Shown here one piece after another: positions 1 to 6,067 of a DNA stretch of 29,831 nt. Position 1 is the stretch's first letter. Each line of letters starts with the position of its first letter. This stretch comes from Planctomycetota bacterium (GTDB lineage Bacteria > Planctomycetota > Phycisphaerae > FEN-1346). The translations under genes were made by a program, and so were the position numbers. The notes beneath the pieces are model-generated. The model made no database searches. It had not been told where the DNA came from and was given only the letters and a program-made list of their open reading frames with translations. The stretch lies in NCBI GenBank assembly GCA_026386995.1, contig JAPLMO010000022.1, positions 1 to 29,831 of the forward strand. The letters run 5' to 3'.

Positions 1-916
1 AGCCCCAGGTATTGATTCCCTCGACCTTGACGGCCGCCGCATCCTGCGGGTACACGGCCCGGTCGCAGAAACCGCACCGCGCGGCCAGTTCCTTCTCCTG
101 GAGGACGTTCCATGCCAGAACGTTGCCGCCTGTCGCCTGCCGCTCCTTCTCGGCGGCCTCGCGGCCCGCGAAGGCTTTGATCGTGGGCCGGCCCGTCTTC
201 TCCTCGGCGCCATAGACGTAAACGGCCTCGGCCGCCGGGACTGCCTTGCCGCCGGCCCAGTCGGTCACGGACACCTTCTTCTCGAAGTCCGTCTTGTCCT
301 CCGTGAGGCACGAGTACAGGATGAAGTAGCAGTGCGGGCCGCAGAGGCGGACGTCGCCCTTGGCGCTCTTGACCACCACGAGCGTCTTCGGGTTGATGTC
401 ACCATCGCAAAGGTGGCAGATGGCTGCCTTGGGCCGGTCGTCGGCTTTGGCCGGTTCCAGGCGGCTGAAGGTCGGTCCGGTCGCCGCCGGCGCGCCCGCC
501 GAGAGGTCAACGCCCAACTCCTTCCACTTGGCCAGGATGTCTTCCTTCGAGAAGAAACCCTCGTGGCGGAAACGCTCTTTGCCGGAAGCATCGAAGAAGA
601 CCTGTGTGGGGATAAGGCTGATCTTGTACGGTGCGCCGGCGTCGGGACTGGCCATCACGTCGATGAACTCAACCTGGAGCCGGCCCTCGTATTCCTTCTT
701 CAATCCCTCCAGGATGGGCGCCATCATCTTGCAGGGGATGCAGACGGTGGACCCCAGGTCCACAAGGCGCGGCAACCCGGTCGCAGGCTGCGAGACTTGA
801 GCAGCGCCCTTGTCCGCGTCCGTTCCCGGCGACGAACTCTTTTGCTTGTTGATAATGACGACGGCGACGACCGCGGCCAGCACCAACACGAGGGCGATCT
901 TCCATACCTTGCTCAT
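1..916 (-). CDS. Membrane-anchored thioredoxin-fold protein fused to a cysteine-rich metal-binding-like domain (3' end off the window)
   Basis: The frame is open from an ATG at 916 to the left edge (305 full codons, no stop), so the C-terminus is missing. Residues 5-22 form one hydrophobic segment, a membrane anchor or uncleaved signal. Residues 45-137 are a thioredoxin fold with C59-I-P-C62 and a cis-proline segment (IPTQVF, 102-107). From about 163 comes a second domain with C167xxC170, C192xxxC196, C203 and C281xxC284, which looks like a treble-clef or NosL-type metal-binding domain; that comparison is from memory. The thioredoxin part is closely similar to that of the next gene upstream in the operon (982-1443), sharing ATGLPRLVDLG and RLQVEFID, so the two probably arose by tandem duplication. 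It is the last visible gene of the minus-strand operon. Likely role: extracytoplasmic dithiol chemistry coupled to metal or metalloid handling. Confidence 0.8.
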   Translation of the reverse strand, partial: MSKVWKIALVLVLAAVVAVVIINKQKSSSPGTDADKGAAQVSQPATGLPRLVDLGSTVCIPCKMMAPILEGLKKEYEGRLQVEFIDVMASPDAGAPYKISLIPTQVFFDASGKERFRHEGFFSKEDILAKWKELGVDLSAGAPAATGPTFSRLEPAKADDRPKAAICHLCDGDINPKTLVVVKSAKGDVRLCGPHCYFILYSCLTEDKTDFEKKVSVTDWAGGKAVPAAEAVYVYGAEEKTGRPTIKAFAGREAAEKERQATGGNVLAWNVLQEKELAARCGFCDRAVYPQDAAAVKVEGINTWG

Positions 917-981
917 ACGAGATACACCGTCCTTTCTCCAGGCACACCACGTACTGCGTACAACCCACGCTCCCTGACCGC

Positions 982-1443
982 TCAGCCGATGGCTTTGGGC
1001 TGGGCAGCGCTCTTGGGGGCTTCCCGCGGCGCTGCCGGGGTCTCCAAGTCAACGCCCAGTTCCTTCCACTTGGCCAGGATGTCTTTCTTGGAGTAGTATC
1101 CCAGGTGCCGGAAGAGTTCCTTCCCGGACGCATCAATAAAGACCTGCGTGGGGCAGAAGATGTAATCATATTGCGTCTTCGCACCGGGATTCTGCCAGGT
1201 GTCGATGAACTCCACCTGGAGCCGGCCGGCGTATTCCTTCCTCAGTTCCTCCAGACTCGGCGCCATCATAATGCACGGGAGGCACGCGGAGGCGCCAAGG
1301 TCCACAAGGCGCGGCAGGCCGGTCGCCGGGTAGGTCATGTTCAACCTGCTTGCCTGCTGGCAACCGGCGCTCATGAGCGTTGTGGCAACTGCCGCAAGGA
1401 CCAGTGCGCTCGCAAAGATGCTTCGTACCAGTGAGTTCGTCAT
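982..1443 (-). CDS. Thioredoxin-fold lipoprotein
   Basis: The 153-residue product has an N-terminal hydrophobic segment ending in a lipobox-like SAGC (lipidated Cys28), so it is probably anchored on the outer face of the cytoplasmic membrane. The thioredoxin fold covers about 40-140, with C54-L-P-C57 and cis-proline 98. A third cysteine, C97, sits immediately before the cis-proline, which is uncommon. The C-terminus (from about 140) is Ala/Pro-rich and unstructured. It lies 65 bp upstream of the fused thioredoxin gene and 82 bp downstream of the 77-residue CxxC gene, on the same strand, so it is probably co-transcribed. The family reduces or isomerises disulfides or carries electrons; the specific partner is unknown. 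The start is the ATG at 1443, which gives a complete signal sequence. Confidence 0.85.
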   Translation of the reverse strand: MTNSLVRSIFASALVLAAVATTLMSAGCQQASRLNMTYPATGLPRLVDLGASACLPCIMMAPSLEELRKEYAGRLQVEFIDTWQNPGAKTQYDYIFCPTQVFIDASGKELFRHLGYYSKKDILAKWKELGVDLETPAAPREAPKSAAQPKAIG

Positions 1444-1525
1444 CGGCGACTCCTTTTCTTCTACAGGTCAGACTTTGTGAACCGACCAGTCGGCCGCACG
1501 GTCACGCCGCGCGCCGCCGCAGGCC

Positions 1526-1759
1526 CTACTTCAGCATCGCCTTGATGGCCTCTGGCGCAGGCACCTTGCCGACGACCTTGACCGTGCCGTCCACGACGAG
1601 CGCCGGCGTCATCATGACGCCGAAGGTCATGATGCGGGTGATGTCGGTGATTTTCTCCAGTTGGTAGTCGATGCCGAGGGCCTTGGCGGCGGCCTCGGCG
1701 TTCTCCGCCAGTTTCTTGCACTTCGGGCACCCCGTGCCGAGAATCTGTATCAGCGGCAT
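1526..1759 (-). CDS. Small thioredoxin-like protein (redox-active disulfide protein 2 type)
   Basis: This 77-residue protein is essentially one glutaredoxin-size thioredoxin fold. It has an early beta strand, C11-P-K-C14 in a GCPKC context, and a TPAL cis-proline loop, and it ends in PEAIKAMLK. The length and motif match the small archaeal/bacterial thioredoxin_3 family, whose members are often next to ArsP-like permeases and ArsR repressors (family knowledge). It has no signal peptide, so it should act in the cytoplasm, unlike the two thioredoxins downstream. An AGAGGAG Shine-Dalgarno sequence lies just upstream, between the previous stop and this ATG. It probably supplies reducing power or relays thiols for the permease system. 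Confidence 0.88.
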   Translation of the reverse strand: MPLIQILGTGCPKCKKLAENAEAAAKALGIDYQLEKITDITRIMTFGVMMTPALVVDGTVKVVGKVPAPEAIKAMLK

Positions 1760-1776
1760 TTCGCATCTCCTCTTCT

Positions 1777-1938
1777 TTATTGGTCCAGGTGCGAGCGCAT
1801 GCCCGCGTTGGCGATCGCCTCAATCCGGTCCCGCAGGAGCCGCACGAAGTCCAGGGCGGCGTCCTTATCGCGGTCCAGCAGGATCGCCTGCATCCGCATC
1901 TGTTCTTCGACGGTCACTTTGACGGTTGCATCTTTCAT
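1777..1938 (-). CDS. Small hypothetical protein, 53 residues
   Basis: The start is the ATG at 1938, placed by a strong AAGGAGG Shine-Dalgarno sequence 7 bases upstream; a longer reading from 1995 lacks one. The product is MKDATVKVTVEEQMRMQ followed by a charged, mostly helical stretch (residues 20-53) with no cysteine, no signal peptide and no membrane segment. It lies 22 bp after the DGC-domain gene and 17 bp before the 77-residue CxxC gene, so it is within the operon. I do not recognise a family. A small helical partner of a neighbouring redox protein is possible, but nothing in the sequence fixes a function. Confidence 0.7.
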   Translation of the reverse strand: MKDATVKVTVEEQMRMQAILLDRDKDAALDFVRLLRDRIEAIANAGMRSHLDQ

Positions 1939-1960
1939 GGGCGTTCCTCCTTGCGGCGGC

Positions 1961-2341
1961 TCATGGTGCGGCCAGGACTTCCCTGGCCTTGGCAACCAAA
2001 CGATCCACTTGCTCCTGGGTAGCGCGAACGCCCTTGACCTTCTCGATGCCCAGGTCCGTCACTCTGACCTGGACGTAGTTGGTCAGCCCCGCGTTGTCGA
2101 AAATCTTCTTGGCGCAGTCCATCGGGCAGCCGTCCAGGATGACGTTCAGGCCGGCCGCCTTGGCCGCCTGAACCATGTTCGGGATGCCCGCGCCGATGCC
2201 CGCCAGGCAGAACATGCTGCCGACGTTCTCGAACATGAGCAGCCGCGCGGCCTTGTCGGCCACCTCGGCCACGTTGGCCCCGCCCGAGCAGGCGTAAAGC
2301 AGGATCGTCTTCTTCTTGCTGCCGCAGCATTCCAACGCCAT
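1961..2341 (-). CDS. DGC-domain putative zinc-binding protein
   Basis: The product has 126 residues from the ATG at 2341. An AAAGGAG Shine-Dalgarno sequence immediately upstream favours this start over an earlier in-frame ATG at 2437. Visible marks are a CC pair near the N-terminus (MALECCGSKKK), YACSGGANVAEVADKAAR, and the family signature DGCPMDCAKK. Four conserved cysteines are proposed to bind zinc in the DGC family (family knowledge); here they are the CSGG cysteine, a cysteine in SMFCLAG, and the two of DGCPMDC. It is cytoplasmic, with no signal peptide. DGC proteins often accompany permease/ArsR/CxxC clusters, which fits the neighbours here. The biochemical role is not established; metal or metalloid sensing, sequestration or delivery is inference. 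Confidence 0.85.
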   Translation of the reverse strand: MALECCGSKKKTILLYACSGGANVAEVADKAARLLMFENVGSMFCLAGIGAGIPNMVQAAKAAGLNVILDGCPMDCAKKIFDNAGLTNYVQVRVTDLGIEKVKGVRATQEQVDRLVAKAREVLAAP

Positions 2342-2420
2342 GACCTTCTCCTTTGCCCAGAGGCCTTTCCGCCGTTCGTCAAGCGAGAAGGGGACTGCCC
2401 CGCCTCGCGCCGTTCCACCC

Positions 2421-3215
2421 TCAGGTTGCCGCGCCAAGCCCCATGCAGATCTCCATCAGCGCGTTATTCAGGTGGCCGAACTCGCCCTGGAACACCGGCG
2501 TACACTTTGATGCCGGGAGTTCTCCCATCCAGACCCGCACGGCGAACGCCAAGCACGTCAGTTCGCCGCATGCCCGACAGTTCGTCTTCGGGAGGCGCTT
2601 AAAAATCTCCAGCGCCGGGGGCTTCTCTCGCATCTCGTAGCACGGCTCAATCCGCGCCCGACGCGCCCAGGCGTCGTTGACGCGGCAGCGGATCATCTCC
2701 AGCGTCCGCCACCCGTCCACGATCTCGTCGGCCTTGGCGACGGCAATCCGCTGCGGGTACATCGAGATCATCCGGTACTGGTCCATGAACGTGAACGTCA
2801 GCCCCTTGGCGTTGTAGGATGCCTCGCGCATCTCGGCGTTCATGTACGGGAACGCCTCCGCCATGTTGCCGCTTGTGTGGGCGATGAGGCGAATCTTCGT
2901 CAGGTCCGCCACGCACGGGGCCAGCACAACGATGGCCGCATCGCCGAACACGTCTTCTTCAAAGCCGCGCGGTGGCTGGGCCGGCACCCGAATTACGGCG
3001 GGCCGGTAGTCCACGAAGCCCGCACACATAATTGGATCGCCCATGCCGTCCGTCAGCGCCGCCCGCCCCTCGGTGCTTACCATGAGCGATGGCGCGCCGA
3101 CCCTGGCGTAGCCGGGGTCAGGCGATACGACCCCGCAGGCAAGCGCGCGGCCGTCCAGGCGGTCTTGCGCCCTGCAAAACTCATCGCGGTTCGGAAACGT
3201 TGTGATGACGGCCAT
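2421..3215 (-). CDS. Protein with C-terminal [4Fe-4S]-binding motif
   Basis: The product has 264 residues. The C-terminus holds C213-x2-C216-x4-C221-x16-C238, the spacing of the small FeS domain found in acetyl-CoA synthase corrinoid subunits and related redox proteins. The first 200 residues (soluble, mixed alpha/beta, with FEEDVFGDAAIVVLAP and EIVDGWRTLEMIRCRV) are not a family I can name with confidence. There is no signal peptide, so it is cytoplasmic. It begins 27 bp after the permease stop and is followed 79 bp later by the DGC gene. The start ATG at 3215 has only a weak, distant AGGA upstream, so translation may be coupled to the permease. An electron-transfer or reductase role in the thiol/metalloid operon is inferred from the FeS motif and context only. 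Confidence 0.75.
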   Translation of the reverse strand: MAVITTFPNRDEFCRAQDRLDGRALACGVVSPDPGYARVGAPSLMVSTEGRAALTDGMGDPIMCAGFVDYRPAVIRVPAQPPRGFEEDVFGDAAIVVLAPCVADLTKIRLIAHTSGNMAEAFPYMNAEMREASYNAKGLTFTFMDQYRMISMYPQRIAVAKADEIVDGWRTLEMIRCRVNDAWARRARIEPCYEMREKPPALEIFKRLPKTNCRACGELTCLAFAVRVWMGELPASKCTPVFQGEFGHLNNALMEICMGLGAAT

Positions 3216-3242
3216 TGAGGTCGTTATCCTGCCCAGGGATGC

Positions 3243-4547
3243 TCAGGAAACGAACATCCCGAAAATCCAGCCCACGATGGTGGACATCACCACCGTCAGT
3301 GCGCAGAAAACGAACGTCTTCTTGAAGCCGACGATCTTGTAGATCACAAGGATGCTCGGCAGCGACAGGGCGGGTCCGGCCAACAGCAGCGCCAGCGCCG
3401 GCCCCTTGCCCATCCCCAGCCGCATCAGCATCTCCGTGATCGGAATCTCCGTCAGCGTGGCGAAGTACCATAGCATGCCCACAAAGGCCGCGGTGAAGTT
3501 CGAGACCAGGCTGTCTCCGCCCACAAGCGTGGCGACGTATTTCTCCGGGATGAGCGCCCCGATGAATCCCGTCAGGAACACGCCGCCAAAGAGGAGCGGC
3601 ACGATCATCAGGCCGAAGTCCCACGTTGCCTGCATCCACTGCTTCACCTCGTCCCGCGTGAACCACCGCCACAGCATCACAAGAATCGCCAGGCCCATCG
3701 CGCCAGCGAAGTACCACTTCAGGCCGTGAACCGTCATCACGAAACCCGGCACGGGCTCGACCGCCGCCACGTCCGCCAAATTCAGCCGCCGCACATCGGT
3801 GCTCAAGTGGCCGTCGGCCTGGTACTCCTGGATGTCCAGGGCGTCCTGCGTCTGGTAGCGGATGTTGGCCGCGAGGACCGCCCCGTCCTTCATCGTGATG
3901 GTCACGTCGTTTGTGTTGTACCAGTCGCTGAAGATGAGGAAGAGGATCATCGCCAGGAAGTAGAGGGCCGTCTTCCAAAGACGACGCGGGCTGTGCGGCG
4001 GCTCGGGCATCTGCATCGCCGCCTCGACCCGCTTCTGCTCGCTGCGGCGGAAGATTACGGCCATCAATATCCCGATGATAAACGCGAATGCCACGGCGCC
4101 AATGGCCCGCCCCACGCCTAGGTCAAGCCCTAGCACCCGGGCCGACAGAAAAATGGCCATCACGTTGATCGCCGGTCCTGAATACAGGAACGCGCTGGCC
4201 GGCCCCAGCCCCGCCCCCATTGTGTAGATGCCCGCGAACATCGGCAGGACGCTGCACGAGCAGACGGCCAGGACGATGCCCGACACCGACGCCACCGTGT
4301 AGGCCAGTGGCCGGTTGGCCTTCGGCCCCAGGTATCGCATGACCGACGCCTGCGACAGGAACGTCGAGATCGCCCCCGCGATGAACATCGCCGGCACCAC
4401 GCAGGCCAGCGTGTGGTTGACGGCGTACCACTGGAGCAGCCGGAAGGCCTCAAGGATGGCGTTTGTAACCGTCCCGCTGCCCAGCGGCAGGAAATAGGCC
4501 ACCAGGAACACCGCCACCAGCACGGCCATCTTCTTCCAGTCTTTCAC
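3243..4547 (-). CDS. ArsP-like permease (UPF0718/DUF318 type) with a soluble insert
   Basis: The 434-residue product starts at a GTG at 4547, chosen because an AGAGGAG Shine-Dalgarno sequence precedes it; a longer ATG reading from 4595 has none. Membrane segments lie near 7-22, 45-62, 82-100, 120-140, 148-165, 192-207, 279-294, 312-332, 352-366, 382-402 and 412-432. Family marks are C96-S-C98-S-V-L-P, GAGLGPASAFLYSGPAINV, and in the second half TEIPITEMLMRLGMGKGP and GPALSLPSI. ArsP members export trivalent organoarsenicals; other members of this permease family are uncharacterised. An unusual feature is a roughly 70-residue polar, beta-rich stretch (208-277; TITMKDGAVLAANI, LNLADVAAVEP) between the two halves. 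With two ArsR genes upstream and thiol proteins downstream, metalloid or thiol-linked efflux is likely; the substrate is not proven. Confidence 0.88.
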   Translation of the reverse strand: MKDWKKMAVLVAVFLVAYFLPLGSGTVTNAILEAFRLLQWYAVNHTLACVVPAMFIAGAISTFLSQASVMRYLGPKANRPLAYTVASVSGIVLAVCSCSVLPMFAGIYTMGAGLGPASAFLYSGPAINVMAIFLSARVLGLDLGVGRAIGAVAFAFIIGILMAVIFRRSEQKRVEAAMQMPEPPHSPRRLWKTALYFLAMILFLIFSDWYNTNDVTITMKDGAVLAANIRYQTQDALDIQEYQADGHLSTDVRRLNLADVAAVEPVPGFVMTVHGLKWYFAGAMGLAILVMLWRWFTRDEVKQWMQATWDFGLMIVPLLFGGVFLTGFIGALIPEKYVATLVGGDSLVSNFTAAFVGMLWYFATLTEIPITEMLMRLGMGKGPALALLLAGPALSLPSILVIYKIVGFKKTFVFCALTVVMSTIVGWIFGMFVS

Positions 4548-4666
4548 GAGAGCACTCCTCTTTGGCCCCCAGTTGTGGTCAGCCTCGCAGGGCACCTGCT
4601 ATCTCAGGGCCGCTTGGCTGCCGAACCTCAACTCCCGCACCTTGCCATGCATTCCACCATTTGTTC
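4548..4666 (-). other. Intergenic gap between the second ArsR gene and the permease
   Basis: About 119 bp without a convincing gene. It contains the permease Shine-Dalgarno sequence at its permease-proximal end. No clear terminator or strong promoter was seen. Confidence 0.5.
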
Positions 4667-4963
4667 TCAGCAATCGAGTACCCGCCGGCCCGCCGGCGTG
4701 GTCCGACAGACAACCCATGCGGCTTTCTTCTCGCTCTGAACCAGCCCCGCATGTCGCAGGATGGCCACGTGCTGCGAGACCGTGGAGGCATCCACGCCTA
4801 TTGCCGCTGCCAAGTCGCCCGCGGTGCAGGACTTTCTCTCCCGTAGCACATCGAGAATCCGCAGCCGCACCTCCGACGCCAGCGCCTTTGCGACGGGCGC
4901 CACCGCCCGACACCGAGCAACGGCTGCCGCGACCGCTCTGTCACTATGTGATTGCGCAATCAC
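4667..4963 (-). CDS. ArsR-family repressor, second copy
   Basis: This is a winged-helix regulator with VAKALASEVRLRILDVLRE, a recognition region DASTVSQHVAILRHAGLV and a wing (SEKKAAWVVCRTTPAG). The start is uncertain. A GTG at 4963 gives 98 residues and begins just after the upstream arsR stop; an ATG at 5038 would give 123 residues and overlap that gene by 53 bp in another frame. The paired-cysteine sensor site of arsenic ArsR proteins is missing: only a single KSC appears where the other copy has QCVCD, plus cysteines near the C-terminus (VVC, LDC). It may therefore sense a different ligand or act as a partner. The GTG at 4963 is also the edge of a perfect 16-bp palindrome that could be its operator. 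Confidence 0.85.
   Translation of the reverse strand: MIAQSHSDRAVAAAVARCRAVAPVAKALASEVRLRILDVLRERKSCTAGDLAAAIGVDASTVSQHVAILRHAGLVQSEKKAAWVVCRTTPAGRRVLDC
4948..4963. promoter_or_regulatory. Perfect 16-bp palindrome, candidate operator
   Basis: GTGATTGCGCAATCAC reads identically on both strands. It lies at the junction of the two ArsR genes, overlapping the likely GTG start of the second. ArsR-family repressors bind dyad operators, so this is a reasonable binding site for one of them, but the assignment is inference. Confidence 0.45.
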
Positions 4964-4985
4964 GTTCCATCCGCAAAAAGAAGCC

Positions 4986-5312
4986 CTATAGTCTTCGCAA
5001 GACCGCACTGTTGGCCTGGACCTGATGCCGAAGCACATCGGTCACGCATGAAAGGAAGTTCAGGATGCACGGCGTCTTGAGCGAGTAGATGACCTTCAGG
5101 CCTTCCTTACGGCAGTCCACGATGCCGGCCTTGAGCATCACCGAAAGATGCCGCGAGACGTTCGACCGCTGGGCGCCGACGTGCGCGGCAATGTCGCAGA
5201 CGCACTGCTCGCCGTCCTTCAGAAAGTCGATGATGGCCAGGCGGATCGGGTGCCCCGCCGCCTGGATAACATCGGCCTTCATCTCGTAGAGTTTTTTGCT
5301 CGTCGCGTCCAT
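4986..5312 (-). CDS. arsR: ArsR-family metalloregulator with CVC sensor motif
   Basis: The product has 108 residues from the ATG at 5312, preceded by GGAG with 6-base spacing; a TTG two codons earlier is less likely. The winged helix includes AAGHPIRLAIIDFLKDGE and RSNVSRHLSVMLKAGIV. The helix before recognition carries EQCVCDIAAHV, matching the ELCVCDL motif in which arsenic- or antimony-sensing ArsR proteins hold the ligand cysteines. Further cysteines (IVDCRK, TPCILNFLSC) could complete a three-coordinate As(III)-type site. It is the first gene of the minus-strand operon, downstream of a clear promoter, so autoregulation is expected. In the family, ligand binding releases DNA and derepresses efflux genes. 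Confidence 0.92.
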   Translation of the reverse strand: MDATSKKLYEMKADVIQAAGHPIRLAIIDFLKDGEQCVCDIAAHVGAQRSNVSRHLSVMLKAGIVDCRKEGLKVIYSLKTPCILNFLSCVTDVLRHQVQANSAVLRRL

Positions 5313-5330
5313 CGGCAACTCCGTTACAAG

Positions 5331-5367
5331 GTGCTCACATAGTAGCGACGTGCTCTTGGCTCGTCAA
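5331..5367 (-). promoter_or_regulatory. Sigma70-type promoter of the arsR-permease operon
   Basis: Read on the minus strand: TTGACG (5367-5362), a 17-bp spacer, then TACTAT (5344-5339), about 27 bp before the arsR ATG. Two GAGCAC direct repeats (5355-5350 and 5336-5331), 19 bp apart, bracket the -10 box and could be repressor half-sites. No other feature explains this region. Confidence 0.65.
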
Positions 5368-5444
5368 TGGCGAAAACAAAGATACTTGTCCCTACTAAAA
5401 ACTCCATCGGCGTCGAAACCTGCGGGTTTTTGAGATTCCGCTGT

Positions 5445-5481
5445 TGTGCGGCGTCGCCTTTGCACCAGTTCACAGCGGCGA
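5445..5481 (+). repeat. 37-bp dispersed repeat, copy 1
   Basis: It begins TGTGCGGCGT and contains GCCTTTGCAC and TTCACAG. It matches 10319-10355 in 32 of 37 positions by eye. Both copies lie close to transposase remnants, so it is probably part of the same mobile element family. The minus-strand translations are also similar (VNWCKGDAA versus VNQCKGYAA), but no gene is identified. Confidence 0.6.
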
Positions 5482-5649
5482 TCGGCTCGCCGATCGGCAC
5501 AAAGGGACCGTTTTTGCCGACTTGGCGCAGAGAATCCTCTCGGAACGGGTTGGAGAGAACTCGGGTTCCGTCACGCCGCCCGCGTGTAGAGGTGGTGTAA
5601 GCCGCCGAGATAAGGCGTCGAAACGACCTCGCCTTTCTCGGGCGGCTCC

Positions 5650-5878
5650 AGCGGGTGTTATCTGCGACAACTTCCTGGCCGACGCGCGTGTCAAGGCATC
5701 CGGCGGCCCACGCCCACGTGTGGACACAGGCGAGCCTCGCCAGGGAGATGACGTGGAGCAGGGCGGACTTGACGTGGCGGCTCCAGCGATCGGGAGAGAA
5801 ACAGGTTCGGGCAACCGAGGTTCCCGGACAAATCAGCCTCCGAAAGAAGTTGTGACCGGATGCCTCAGAGGCTACCAT
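5650..5878 (-). pseudogene. N-terminal remnant of a transposase
   Basis: From the ATG at 5878 the minus strand reads MVASEASGHNFFRRLICPG, then FSPDRWSRHVKSALLHVISL, then a degraded stretch resembling VYTRSWAADS...ARVRL. From memory this is the N-terminus of an integrase-core (DDE) transposase family common in planctomycetes. The plus-strand remnant at 10069-10256 shares LHVISL and the following W-A-A motif independently. The catalytic domain is absent. The frame stays open to about 5324, but the sequence loses similarity beyond about 75 codons. Confidence 0.6.
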
Positions 5879-5943
5879 AAGTGACGGTGAAGAAACAGTT
5901 TACATCGCCAGGCGAAGGGCACGGAAATCGGTGGACCAGCACA
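5788..5943 (-). mobile_element. IS-derived end, copy A (terminus plus leader)
   Basis: The right terminus GGACCAGCACA (5933-5943) is followed inward, on the minus strand, by a 65-nt leader and the transposase ATG at 5878. About 155 bp are nearly identical to 27455-27609, and about 130 bp match 8306-8437. No matching left terminus was found, so this copy is truncated. Confidence 0.75.
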
Positions 5944-6023
5944 CCTGTGGCTATCCAGGGCCGTCACGCCGTGAGTCTTGTGGCTTTGGCCATCGAGGTG
6001 GCCAGGGAACCGGCATGGAGAAA

Positions 6024-6049
6024 GGGCGGCAGTCCAGCGTCTGCCGCCC
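6024..6049 (-). terminator. Rho-independent terminator of the PEP-CTERM gene
   Basis: On the minus strand a perfect 9-bp stem GGGCGGCAG / CTGCCGCCC with an 8-nt loop is followed by TTTCT. It lies 18 bp after the stop of the PEP-CTERM gene. Confidence 0.8.
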
Positions 6050-6067
6050 CTCACTGTGATCAAGAGA

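Noticed and set aside
332..1096. A 254-codon plus-strand frame at the left edge
   Set aside because: It lies opposite the two thioredoxin genes, whose CxxC and anchor motifs are clear. The plus-strand product has no domain features.
5324..5650. Continuation of the minus-strand frame beyond the transposase similarity toward arsR
   Set aside because: The frame stays open, but the sequence no longer resembles the transposase and runs through the arsR promoter. It was not annotated as coding.
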